Assembly (NCBI GenBank): GCA_016871725.1
Contig: VHCL01000002.1
Location: forward strand, 62,001 to 126,000
DNA: 64,000 nt
Direction: 5' to 3'
From: Verrucomicrobiota bacterium
GTDB taxonomy: Bacteria > Verrucomicrobiota > Verrucomicrobiia > Opitutales > UBA953
The notes under the pieces were generated by a model. That model did no database searches and was not told the origin of the DNA. It worked only from the letters and a program-made list of their open reading frames with translations. Numbering within the stretch: the stretch's first letter is position 1; the number at the start of each line of letters is the position of its first letter. The position numbers and the translations under genes were made by a program. Below are positions 20,410 through 28,184 of the stretch, piece by piece.

Positions 20410-20979
20410 ATGTCGCCCGTGGCCAACAAGGACAACTCGCCGAACCTGATCCTCGCCGGATTCATGGGCACGGGGAAGTCCGCGCTCGGCCGGCAGCTGG
20501 CCAAGCGTTGGCGCCGCCGTTTCTTCGACACCGACGAACTCGTCGAGAAGCTCGCCGGGGCCACGATCGCCGACATCTTCGCGCAGCACGGCGAGGAGCA
20601 TTTCCGCGGGCTCGAGCGGCAGGTCGTCGAGACGATGCTCCCGGAGTGCGGCGCGGTCATCGCCTGCGGCGGCGGGCTCGTGGTGCCGCCCGGCATGGGC
20701 GAACTCGTCCGCTCCAAGGGCATCGTCGTCACTTTGTTCGCCTCGGTGGACACCATCCTGCGGCGGACCGCCGGCAACTCCCGGCGCCCCTTGCTCAAGG
20801 GCGAGGATCCCGAGGCCCGCATCCGCGAGCTGATGAAGAAGCGCGAGCAGGCCTACATGCAGGCGGGCATCGCCGTCTACACCGACGGCCGCTCCCTGCA
20901 GCAGCTGTGCGTGATCGTCGAACGCGTCTATGAGCGCGAGGCCCGCGCCTTGCTCAAGTCCCGCCCGAAGCCGGAGTGA
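20410..20979 (+). CDS. aroK: Shikimate kinase
   Basis: Phosphorylates shikimate in the chorismate pathway. The protein has 189 residues from the ATG at 20410. The P-loop is GFMGTGKSALGRQLAK, with FFDTDELVEKL for Mg2+/shikimate binding, then FRGLERQVVE and the glycine motif ACGGGLV. The lid contains RRPLL. Its 3' end overlaps the convergent aat gene by 26 bp. With the DAHP synthase gene a few kilobases on, it gives this region an aromatic-biosynthesis flavour. Confidence 0.94.
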   Translation: MSPVANKDNSPNLILAGFMGTGKSALGRQLAKRWRRRFFDTDELVEKLAGATIADIFAQHGEEHFRGLERQVVETMLPECGAVIACGGGLVVPPGMGELVRSKGIVVTLFASVDTILRRTAGNSRRPLLKGEDPEARIRELMKKREQAYMQAGIAVYTDGRSLQQLCVIVERVYEREARALLKSRPKPE

Positions 20980-21634
20980 CGAACGCGTCCCCGTCCGGCG
21001 GGCGGTCCCGGAAGAGCCGGACGGCGGCCAGGAATTCGTCGCGGTCGACCGCGTAGGCGCCGAGGCTGGCGAGGTGCGCCGTCGGCACCTGGCAATCGAT
21101 GAGCGCGTAGCCGGCGGCGGCGAGCCGCGCCACGAGCGTGGCGAAGCCGACCTTCGACGCGTCGGCCTTGAGGTGGAACATCGACTCGCCGTGGAAGAGC
21201 CGGCCCAGCGCCACGCCGTAGAGGCCGCCGACGAGTTCGCCCTGCCAGCTCACCTCGACGCTGTGGGCGAAGCCGCGGCGGTGCAGCTCGCAGTAGGCGG
21301 CGACCATCTCCTCGGTGATCCAGGTGCCGTCCTGACCGGGGCGGGGGACGGCCGCGCAGCGGCGCATGACCGTCTCGAACGCGTGGTCGAACGTCACGCT
21401 CCAGCCCGCCTTGCGCAGCGTCTTGCGGAGGCTGTCGGTCAGCCGGAAGTCGCCGGGGCGCATCACGAACCGCGGGTCCGGGCACCACCATTTCACCGGT
21501 TCGCCCGCGGAATACCAGGGGAACACGCCGGCCCGATAGGCGCCGATGAGCGTGTCCGCGTCCAAGCGGCCGCCGCGCGCCACCGGGCCTTGCGTGGGGC
21601 CTTTGGCCGGGTCGCCGCGGATCCATTCCTGCAT
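20954..21634 (-). CDS. aat: Leucyl/phenylalanyl-tRNA--protein transferase
   Basis: Adds Leu or Phe to N-terminal Arg/Lys, marking proteins for ClpAP degradation. The 226-residue length is normal. Hallmarks are YRAGVFPWYSAGEPVKWWCP, the family segment GTWITEEMVAAYCELHRRG, HSVEVW-like HSVEVSWQGELVGGLYGV, GESMFH and LIDCQVPTAHLASLGA. The C-terminal coding end overlaps the convergent aroK end by 26 bp. Confidence 0.95.
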   Translation of the reverse strand: MQEWIRGDPAKGPTQGPVARGGRLDADTLIGAYRAGVFPWYSAGEPVKWWCPDPRFVMRPGDFRLTDSLRKTLRKAGWSVTFDHAFETVMRRCAAVPRPGQDGTWITEEMVAAYCELHRRGFAHSVEVSWQGELVGGLYGVALGRLFHGESMFHLKADASKVGFATLVARLAAAGYALIDCQVPTAHLASLGAYAVDRDEFLAAVRLFRDRPPDGDAFVTPASGGT

Positions 21635-21671
21635 CGGCGGAGCATCGCCGGGCAGGGGGCCGCGGGCAAGT

Positions 21672-22007
21672 TCAGTCCTTGGTGATGTTGTAGACCGAAG
21701 GGATCGAGATGCCGAGCTCGGCCGCGATCTCGCGGACCGGGGCGCCCTTGCGGCGCATCGCCTGGGCCTTGCTGCGCATGCTGTCGGAGATCTGGGCGCG
21801 GGCGCGGTTGGGGCGGGAAAGGAGCTTGATCAGGCGCTTGGCCAGCTCGGGCTTCGAGAGGCCGGCGACTTCGCGTTCGATGAGGGACCGACGTTCGCTG
21901 TGCTCGTCCTCCCAGGCCTGCACGGCGAGGTCGCGGGCCTTGGAGAGGGCGGCGCGGACATAGGCGTCCTTGGAGCTGAAGGCGGAGGGGTCGAGGTCGA
22001 TTTTCAT
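21672..22007 (-). CDS. Small HTH DNA-binding protein
   Basis: A 111-residue protein. The last 40 residues (RAQISDSMRSKAQAMRRKG then APVREIAAELGISIPSVYNI) form a clear helix-turn-helix of the resolvase/invertase C-terminal type. The first 70 residues are helical and charged. No recombinase catalytic domain is attached, so it is a stand-alone DNA-binding protein, not a recombinase. Its upstream region is the most AT-rich patch I see in the window. Its target is unknown. Confidence 0.75.
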   Translation of the reverse strand: MKIDLDPSAFSSKDAYVRAALSKARDLAVQAWEDEHSERRSLIEREVAGLSKPELAKRLIKLLSRPNRARAQISDSMRSKAQAMRRKGAPVREIAAELGISIPSVYNITKD

Positions 22008-22080
22008 GAGCGGTCTTGAGGGGGGGGATTTTCCAGTCCTTGTCTGCGATAAGGATGGGATGTTTCCGTACCTTCAAATG

Positions 22081-22130
22081 GTTTTATAATAAACCGAATT
22101 GTCAAACTTTGGTAAAAAGTTTTCACCCCA
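22081..22130 (-). promoter_or_regulatory. AT-rich upstream region of the HTH gene
   Basis: About 50 bp are strikingly AT-rich in a GC-rich genome. On the minus strand the text reads TTGACAATTCGGTTTATTATAAAAC. TTGACA to TATAAA has a spacer of only 11 bp, too short for a normal sigma-70 pair. TTACCA to TATTAT with an 18-bp spacer fits better. A promoter somewhere here is likely; exact elements are uncertain. Confidence 0.4.
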
Positions 22131-22154
22131 CCTGGCCTCTTAGGCCGCGGGTGC

Positions 22155-23132
22155 TCACTTGCTCCAATCGAGCATGCGGCGCAGCGGGATCTCGGCGGCC
22201 GCGCGGACGTCCTCGGGCAGGAAGATCTCGGGCGTGCCGTCGCGCAGGCAGTCGCGGACTTTCGTCAGCGTGTTCATCTTCATGAACTTACAGTCGTTGC
22301 AGGAACAGCGGTCGGTGGGCGCGGCGACGAACGTCTTGCCGGGCACCTCCTTGCGGAGGCGGTGGATCATCCCGGATTCCGTCGTGATGATGATGGTATT
22401 CGCGGTCTGCTGCTTGCACCAGCCCACCATCAGCTCGGTCGAGCAGACCATGTCGGCCAGGTCGCGGACGGCCTCGGTGCACTCGGGGTGCGCCACGACC
22501 GGCGCGCCCGGATGGGCCGCCTTGGTGCGCAGCAGCGCGCCCGGCGTGAACTGCACGTGGGCGTAGCAGTTGCCCGGCCAGAGCTGCATCGCGCGGCCGG
22601 TCTTGCCGGAGACCCAGCGGCCGAGGTTCTGGTCAGGGACGAAGAGGATGTTCCGGTCGGCGGGCACGCGGCTGACGATCTTGGAGGCGTTGCCGCTGGT
22701 GACGATGACGTCGCAGAGCGCCTTCACCGCGGCGCTGCAGTTGATGTACGCGACGACGTAGAGGGAAGGGTCCTTGGCCTTGGCGGCGGCGAGCTTCTCC
22801 GCCGGGCAGGAGTCGGCGAGCGAGCAGCCGGCCGCGAGGTCGGGCAGGAGCACGCGGCGCGTCGGGTTCACGATCTTCGCCGTCTCGGCCATGAAGTGGA
22901 CGCCGCAGAAGACGATGGTGGACTGCTTCGCTTCGGCCGCCTTGTAGGCGAGGCCGAGCGAATCGCCGACGTAATCGGCCACGCCTTGGATGTCCTCGCA
23001 CTGGTAGTTGTGCGCGAGGATGAGGGCGTCCTTGGCCTTCTTCAGCGCGATGACTTCCTGCTGCAGGGCGGAGAGGGGCGTCCCGCCGGCGGGCAGGGGA
23101 GGGAAGACGGAGGCGGTCGGGTAGTTGTTCAT
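22155..23132 (-). CDS. nadA: Quinolinate synthase
   Basis: This [4Fe-4S] enzyme condenses iminoaspartate with DHAP to quinolinate in NAD synthesis. The protein has 325 residues. LILAHNYQ, FCGVHFMAETAKI, the segment with CSLADSC, YINCSAAVKA, HPECTEAV and TESGMIHRL are visible, as is TDRCSCNDCKFMKMNTL near the C-terminus. Cysteines suitable for cluster binding are all present. The ATG at 23132 overlaps the stop of the Fur-family gene as ATGA, so the two form a tight pair. No nadB or nadC is in the window. Confidence 0.95.
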   Translation of the reverse strand: MNNYPTASVFPPLPAGGTPLSALQQEVIALKKAKDALILAHNYQCEDIQGVADYVGDSLGLAYKAAEAKQSTIVFCGVHFMAETAKIVNPTRRVLLPDLAAGCSLADSCPAEKLAAAKAKDPSLYVVAYINCSAAVKALCDVIVTSGNASKIVSRVPADRNILFVPDQNLGRWVSGKTGRAMQLWPGNCYAHVQFTPGALLRTKAAHPGAPVVAHPECTEAVRDLADMVCSTELMVGWCKQQTANTIIITTESGMIHRLRKEVPGKTFVAAPTDRCSCNDCKFMKMNTLTKVRDCLRDGTPEIFLPEDVRAAAEIPLRRMLDWSK

Positions 23133-23623
23133 GAGCGGGCGGGCTTGCGGCGCGGGCAACGTTCGTTGAGGCAGGCCGCGGTGACCTGAAGCTTCTGCGA
23201 GAGCGGGCGCATGCCGTGCTTGGCGGCCACGGCCTTGCCGTACCATTCCATGAACGGGGCGTCGACCTCGACGATGGAGTCGCAGTTCTCGCAGATCAGC
23301 TGCGCGCGGAAGGTGGCGCTGCCCGCCTCGGCGAGGTAGTACTTCTGGTCGCGGCCGACGTCCATCTCGCGGATGACGTTGCTGCCGACCAGGAGGGGCA
23401 GGGCGCGGTAGATCGTCGCGCGCGAGACGCTGCGGTCGAGCGAGCGGGCCTTCTTCAGCAGGTCCTCGGCCGTGTAGTGGCCCTGGATCGACCGGGCCGC
23501 CTCGAACACCGCCATCCGCTGGCGCGTCGCCCGGAGGCCTTTTTCGGCGATGAACGCCTTGAAGGCGCCGGATTGGACGGCGGATTCTGGATTGGTTTGC
23601 TTGGGCATGCCGATTTGAGACAC
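23129..23623 (-). CDS. Fur-family transcriptional regulator
   Basis: A 164-residue ferric-uptake-regulator-family protein. The winged helix contains GLRATRQRMAVFEAARSIQGHY and SRATIYRALPLLV. The dimerisation half has CENC (C-x-x-C) and a second C-x4-C pair (CLNERC), the structural zinc site of the family. Whether it is Fur, PerR or Zur cannot be decided from these motifs. A second ATG at 23608 (MPKQTN) could be the true start. It is the first gene of a two-gene unit with nadA, which suggests control by metal or oxidative status. Confidence 0.88.
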   Translation of the reverse strand: MSQIGMPKQTNPESAVQSGAFKAFIAEKGLRATRQRMAVFEAARSIQGHYTAEDLLKKARSLDRSVSRATIYRALPLLVGSNVIREMDVGRDQKYYLAEAGSATFRAQLICENCDSIVEVDAPFMEWYGKAVAAKHGMRPLSQKLQVTAACLNERCPRRKPARS

Positions 23624-23665
23624 TTTTGATACTGAAACCCCTTCGCGTCAACTCGGGACGCGACA

Positions 23666-23694
23666 TTGACACCCGCCCTCCGGAGTCCTTCATT
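23666..23694 (+). promoter_or_regulatory. Possible promoter for the DAHP synthase gene
   Basis: TTGACA (23666-23671) matches the -35 consensus. Spaced 17-18 bp downstream are TTCATT/TCATTT, only weak -10 matches. The site is about 35 bp before the DAHP synthase ATG, in the short divergent region shared with the Fur-family gene. Confidence 0.35.
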
Positions 23695-23729
23695 TGCCCT
23701 CTTTTCCCCTCGGGAAAGCCCGCCCACCG

Positions 23730-24800
23730 ATGACCCAGAACACGGACGACCTACGCATCCGCAGCCAGCACCCCCTGCTGTCTCCCGCCCTCGTGCTCGC
23801 CGACCTGCCGGTCTCCGAGCGCGCCGCCGAGGTCGTCGCCGGCGCCCGCCGCGACGCCGCCCGGGTCATCTCCGGCCAGGACGACCGTCTCCTGGTCGTC
23901 GTCGGCCCCTGTTCCGTCCATGACACCAAGGCCGCCCTGGAGTACGCCGCCCTGCTGAAGAAGGAAGCGCAGAAGCACGCGGGCGATCTGCTCGTCGTCA
24001 TGCGCGTCTATTTCGAGAAGCCCCGCACGACGGTCGGCTGGAAGGGGCTCATCAACGACCCGCTGGTCGACGGCTCGTTCCGCATCAACGACGGCCTGCG
24101 CCTCGCCCGCGGCCTCCTCGCGCAGATCGCCGAGGCCGGCCTGCCCGCCGCGACCGAGTTCCTCGATCCGATCACGCCGCAGTACGTCGCCGACCTCGTC
24201 GCCTACGGCGCCATCGGCGCGCGCACCACGGAAAGCCAGATCCACCGCGAGCTCGCCTCCGGCCTGTCGATGCCCGTCGGGTTCAAGAACGGCACCGACG
24301 GCTCGGTCCAGGTCGCCGTCGACGCCTGCCTCTCCGCCCGTTCCTCGCACTGGTTCCCCTCCGTCACCAAGGACGGCGTCGTGGCCATCTTCCAGACCTC
24401 GGGCAATCCGGACGCGCACGTCATCCTGCGCGGCGGTTCGCGCACCGGCCCCAATTACGGCGCCGAGTTCGTGACCGACGCCGCCGCCCGCATCCAGAAG
24501 GCCGGCCTCACCACGCGCCTCGTCATCGACTGCTCCCACGGCAACAGCTCCAAGGACCACCGCCGCCAGCCCCTCGTCGCCGCCGAGATCGCCGCGCAGG
24601 TCGCCGCGGGCTCCCGCGTCATCGCCGGCGTGATGATCGAAAGCCATCTCACCGAAGGCCGCCAGGACTGGAAGGGCAAGGACGCATCCGCCTACGGCTG
24701 CAGCATCACCGACGCCTGCATCTCCTTCGAACAGACCGTGCCCGTCCTCGACGGCCTCGCCGCCGCGGTCCGTGCCCGCCGCGCGCTCCCGGCGTCCTGA
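23730..24800 (+). CDS. aroF: 3-deoxy-7-phosphoheptulonate synthase (class I)
   Basis: DAHP synthase performs the first step of the shikimate pathway from PEP and erythrose-4-phosphate. The protein has 356 residues, close to E. coli AroF/G/H. VGPCSVHD, VYFEKPRTTVGWKGLIND, PAATEFLD and GARTTESQIHRELASGL are family hallmarks, as are FKNGTDG and DCSHGNSSKDHRRQ. ATG 23730 (MTQNTDD) is preferred to an in-frame codon at 23694. The feedback specificity (Phe, Tyr or Trp) is not evident, so the letter F is provisional. An Lrp-type regulator follows within 8 bp. Confidence 0.93.
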   Translation: MTQNTDDLRIRSQHPLLSPALVLADLPVSERAAEVVAGARRDAARVISGQDDRLLVVVGPCSVHDTKAALEYAALLKKEAQKHAGDLLVVMRVYFEKPRTTVGWKGLINDPLVDGSFRINDGLRLARGLLAQIAEAGLPAATEFLDPITPQYVADLVAYGAIGARTTESQIHRELASGLSMPVGFKNGTDGSVQVAVDACLSARSSHWFPSVTKDGVVAIFQTSGNPDAHVILRGGSRTGPNYGAEFVTDAAARIQKAGLTTRLVIDCSHGNSSKDHRRQPLVAAEIAAQVAAGSRVIAGVMIESHLTEGRQDWKGKDASAYGCSITDACISFEQTVPVLDGLAAAVRARRALPAS

Positions 24801-24808
24801 ACTTCGCC

Positions 24809-25291
24809 ATGAACTCCGTACTCAAGCTCATCCTCGACGGGGAAGCCCTCGACACCGCCCAGATCGGCCGCATCCTCGGCCTCGGCGCCGAAGCCGTGGA
24901 CCGTGAGCTGGCGGCCCTGCGGCAGCAGGGCGTGCTCCTCGGCATGCGCCCCGTGCTCAACCCGGGCTTCGAGTCCGAGCACCGCGTGCGCGCCGTCATC
25001 GAGATCAAGGTCCGCACCGAGGGCGTCGGCGGTTTCGACGCGATCGCCGAGCGCATCTCCGCCTTCGAACAGGTCGAGAGCTGCTATCTGATGTCGGGCG
25101 GCTATGACCTCCTGGTGGTCGTCACCGCGGACAACCTCTACAAGGTCGCGGGCTTCGTCCACGAGCGCCTGGCCCGCATCGACGGCGTCCAGGGCACGTC
25201 CACCCACTTCTTCCTCCGCGCCTACAAGAAGGACGGCTTCATCGTCTCGTCCGACGCCGCCGGCCGCGACCGCCCCTCGGTCAGCCCCTGA
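24809..25291 (+). CDS. Lrp/AsnC-family regulator
   Basis: A 160-residue protein with an N-terminal winged helix (about 1-60; LDTAQIGRILGLGAEAVDRE) and a C-terminal RAM (effector-binding) domain (about 68-150). FEQVESCYLMSGGYDLLVVV is the typical RAM core. It sits 8 bp after DAHP synthase and 13 bp before an aminotransferase. It may respond to an amino acid made by these neighbours, which is inference from position. Confidence 0.87.
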   Translation: MNSVLKLILDGEALDTAQIGRILGLGAEAVDRELAALRQQGVLLGMRPVLNPGFESEHRVRAVIEIKVRTEGVGGFDAIAERISAFEQVESCYLMSGGYDLLVVVTADNLYKVAGFVHERLARIDGVQGTSTHFFLRAYKKDGFIVSSDAAGRDRPSVSP

Positions 25292-25304
25292 GCCCCGCCT
25301 GACC

Positions 25305-26480
25305 ATGGATTCCTCCGGACGTTTCGTGGCGCGGCATGTCGCGACCCTGCCCAAGTCGGGCATCCGCGACTTCTTCGCCATCGTCTCCAAGATGAAGGAC
25401 GCGGTCTCGCTCGGCATCGGCGAGCCGGACTTCGTCACGCCGTACCACATCCGCGAGGCCGCCATCGCCTCGCTCGAGAAGGGCCGCACGTCCTACACCG
25501 ACAACCGCGGCACCCAGCAGTTCCGCGAGGAAGTCTCCCGTTACGTCGCCCGGAACTACGGTCCGGAGTACGATCCGGACACCGAGATCCTGGGCACCAT
25601 CGGCGTCTCCGAGGCCCTCGACATCCTCCTGCGCGCGGTGCTCAACCCGGGCGACAAGGTCCTCTACCACGAGCCCTGCTACGTGAGCTACGCCCCGAGC
25701 GTCACGCTCTGCCACGCCGAGGCCATCCCGATCCGCACCGTCTCCGCCGACCAGTTCGCGCTCGACCCGGCCGCCCTCCGCGCCGCCTGGCAGCCCGGCT
25801 GCAAGCTCCTCGTCCTCAACTTCCCGACCAATCCGACCGGCGGCACCGCCGACCGCGCCAAGCTCGAGGCCATCGCCAAGTTCGCCATCGAGAAGGACCT
25901 GCTGGTCGCTTCCGACGAGATCTACTCCGAGCTCACCTTCGAGGGCGACCACGTCTCCATCGCCTCCCTGCCGGGCATGCGCGAGCGCACGGTCTTCCTG
26001 CACGGCTTCTCGAAGGCCTTCGCGATGACCGGCTTCCGCATCGGCTACGCCTGCGGCCCCGCCGCCGTCATCGACGGCATGCTCAAGGTGCACCAGTACG
26101 GCATCATGTGCGCCCCCATCATGAGCCAGGAGGCCGCCGTCGAGGCCCTCCGCAACGGCCGTGACTCGATGCTGCACATGCGCGACAAGTACCGTGAGCG
26201 CCGCGACTTCATCGTCCGCCGCTTCAACGAGCTCGGCCTGAAGTGCCATCTCCCCCGCGGCGCGTTCTACGCCTTCCCTGACATCACCTCGACGGGGCTG
26301 GATTCGATGACCTTCGCTCAGAAGCTGCTCGAGCAGCAGAAGGTCGCCATGGTCCCGGGCACGGCCTTCGGCGCGGCCGGCGCGGGCTTCTGCCGCGCGT
26401 CGTTCTCGACCAGCTACGAGCGCATCCACGAGGCCGGCGAGCGGATCGCCCGCTTCCTGGACGGACTGCCGCGGCGCTGA
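25305..26480 (+). CDS. Class I/II aminotransferase (aspartate/aromatic type)
   Basis: A fold-type I PLP aminotransferase, 391 residues from ATG 25305. Visible are SLGIGEPDFVTP at the N-terminus, YTDNRGTQQFREEVSRY, NFPTNPTGG and ASDEIYSELTF. The PLP lysine is in HGFSKAFAMTGFRIGY, and the substrate-binding arginine is plausibly the one in GFCRASFSTSYERI. Such enzymes include AspC-, ArAT- and PatA-like members and the exact substrate is open. Its place after DAHP synthase and an Lrp-type regulator favours an aromatic amino acid role. Confidence 0.88.
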   Translation: MDSSGRFVARHVATLPKSGIRDFFAIVSKMKDAVSLGIGEPDFVTPYHIREAAIASLEKGRTSYTDNRGTQQFREEVSRYVARNYGPEYDPDTEILGTIGVSEALDILLRAVLNPGDKVLYHEPCYVSYAPSVTLCHAEAIPIRTVSADQFALDPAALRAAWQPGCKLLVLNFPTNPTGGTADRAKLEAIAKFAIEKDLLVASDEIYSELTFEGDHVSIASLPGMRERTVFLHGFSKAFAMTGFRIGYACGPAAVIDGMLKVHQYGIMCAPIMSQEAAVEALRNGRDSMLHMRDKYRERRDFIVRRFNELGLKCHLPRGAFYAFPDITSTGLDSMTFAQKLLEQQKVAMVPGTAFGAAGAGFCRASFSTSYERIHEAGERIARFLDGLPRR

Positions 26481-26525
26481 GCATCCTTGCTTGCTAGCCG
26501 GGCGGGTAGCCCTGACTGTCCCCTC

Positions 26526-28181
26526 ATGGAACGGAACACTGAACTTTCCCGCGCGGTTGCCATCGTGGGCCGTCCCAACGTCGGCAAGAGCCGCCTCTTC
26601 AACCGTCTGGTCGGCCGGCGCATCTCGATCGTCCACGACCAGCCGGGCGTCACCCGCGACCTCATCACGGCCGACGTCTTCGAAGGGCGCTACACCCTGA
26701 TGGACACGGGCGGCATCGGCCTCTACCGCGCCGAGCTGACGCCGAAGGTCGTGGCCGACGCGGTCGAGGAGCAGGTCGACTTCGCCCTGGCCGCCGCCGC
26801 CCTCGTCCTGCTCGTCGTCGACGCCGCCGAGGGCTGCGCCCCGCTCGACCTCGAGGTCGCCGCCAAGCTCCGCCAGGCCGGCAAGAAGGTCATCGTCGTC
26901 GCCAACAAGGCCGACACCGAGGAGCGCGACGGGCTGATGTCCGAGTTCTTCGCGCTCGGTTTCGGGGAGCCGCTGCTCATCTCCGCCGAGCATGGCCGCG
27001 GCGTCCCGCGCCTGCAGGCCCTGATCGTCAAGCTGCTCGGGCCCGAGCCGACGACGCCCCGCGAGGAAGGCCCCCGGCCGATCCGGCTGGCCCTCGCCGG
27101 CCGCCCCAACGTCGGCAAGAGCTCGCTCGGCAACCGCCTGCTGGGCGGTTCGCGCCTCATCGTCAGCGAGGTCGCGGGCACCACGCGCGACCCCGTGCGC
27201 GCCCGCCTTTCCCGCACCAAGGCCGACGGCACGCAGGCGAAGTTCTCGCTCGTCGACACCGCCGGCCGCCGCACCGCGAACAAGCGCGACACGCTCGACT
27301 TCTACTCGCAGGTCCGCGCCGACGAGATCCTCGCGGAGACCGACGTGGTCTTCCTCGTGCTCGACGCCGGCCAGGGCGTGACGCGCATCGACAAGCAGCT
27401 GGCCGGGGAGCTCGCGCTCCTGGGCTGCGGTCTCGTCGTGGTCGTCAACAAGTGGGACCTCGCGAAGACGGCCTTCCGCGAGAAGAACATCGACGGCTTC
27501 GAGGACGAGGAGGAGTTCCGCGCGAAGTTCCGCGCGGCCATCCGGCGCGAGCTCTTCTTCCTGCCGGATCCGCCCATCCTCTTCGTGTCCGCCCAGACGG
27601 GCCTGCGCGCCGAGGACATGCTCGACGCCGCCGAGGGCGTCTTCGTGCGCGCCGGCACGGCGATCTCGACCGGCCGCCTCAACCGCGTCGTCCAGGAACT
27701 GATGATCAAGCGTCCGCCCCGCATGGTGTCGGGCAAGCGCTTCAAGTGCTACTACGTGACGCAGGTCTCCAAGCGGCCCATCCGCTTCCGGCTCTTCTGC
27801 AATTCCGAGGAACGCCTCGAGGACGCCTACCAGCGCTTCCTCGTCAAGGGCGTGCACGAGAGCTTCGACCTCGCCGGGGTCCCGCTCTTCCTCGACATCG
27901 TCGGCAAGCCCAAGCAGTCCGGCCGTCGCTCGGGCGGCCCCGGCGCCATGGGCGGGGCGCTGCCCGCCGACGAAGGCGAGGTCCGCAAGCCTTCCGCGAA
28001 GGTCGCCGGCAAGGCCGTCGTCGACGCCGCGCCTAAGAAGGCGATCGGCCCGTCCGGCCCGCGTCTGGGCAAGTCCAAGAATCCGCGGAGCAAGGTCGCC
28101 CCGGTCCGCAAGAAAGCCTACACCCGCTGGGATAAGCCGCGTTCGCTGAAAGGTCGCGCCGCGCGCCAGGCCCGCAAGTGA
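26526..28181 (+). CDS. der: GTPase Der with basic C-terminal extension
   Basis: An essential 50S-assembly GTPase with two tandem G domains and a KH-like domain. G domain 1: GRPNVGKSRLFNRLVGRR, DTGGIGLY, NKAD. G domain 2: GRPNVGKSSLGNRLL, DTAGRRTANK, NKWD. The KH-like part ends near FLDIVGKPKQSGR. The protein has 551 residues against about 440-490 usually. The extra ~85 residues are low-complexity and lysine/arginine rich, ending KGRAARQARK. ATG 26526 (MERNTELSRAV) is chosen over 26487 because it directly precedes the first G domain. fmt follows 3 bp later. Confidence 0.95.
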   Translation: MERNTELSRAVAIVGRPNVGKSRLFNRLVGRRISIVHDQPGVTRDLITADVFEGRYTLMDTGGIGLYRAELTPKVVADAVEEQVDFALAAAALVLLVVDAAEGCAPLDLEVAAKLRQAGKKVIVVANKADTEERDGLMSEFFALGFGEPLLISAEHGRGVPRLQALIVKLLGPEPTTPREEGPRPIRLALAGRPNVGKSSLGNRLLGGSRLIVSEVAGTTRDPVRARLSRTKADGTQAKFSLVDTAGRRTANKRDTLDFYSQVRADEILAETDVVFLVLDAGQGVTRIDKQLAGELALLGCGLVVVVNKWDLAKTAFREKNIDGFEDEEEFRAKFRAAIRRELFFLPDPPILFVSAQTGLRAEDMLDAAEGVFVRAGTAISTGRLNRVVQELMIKRPPRMVSGKRFKCYYVTQVSKRPIRFRLFCNSEERLEDAYQRFLVKGVHESFDLAGVPLFLDIVGKPKQSGRRSGGPGAMGGALPADEGEVRKPSAKVAGKAVVDAAPKKAIGPSGPRLGKSKNPRSKVAPVRKKAYTRWDKPRSLKGRAARQARK

Positions 28182-28184
28182 CGC

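Noticed and set aside
22082-22105. TTGACA-TATAAA as a standard promoter of the HTH gene
   Set aside because: The spacer is only 11 bp. The region is kept as a possible promoter with other elements.
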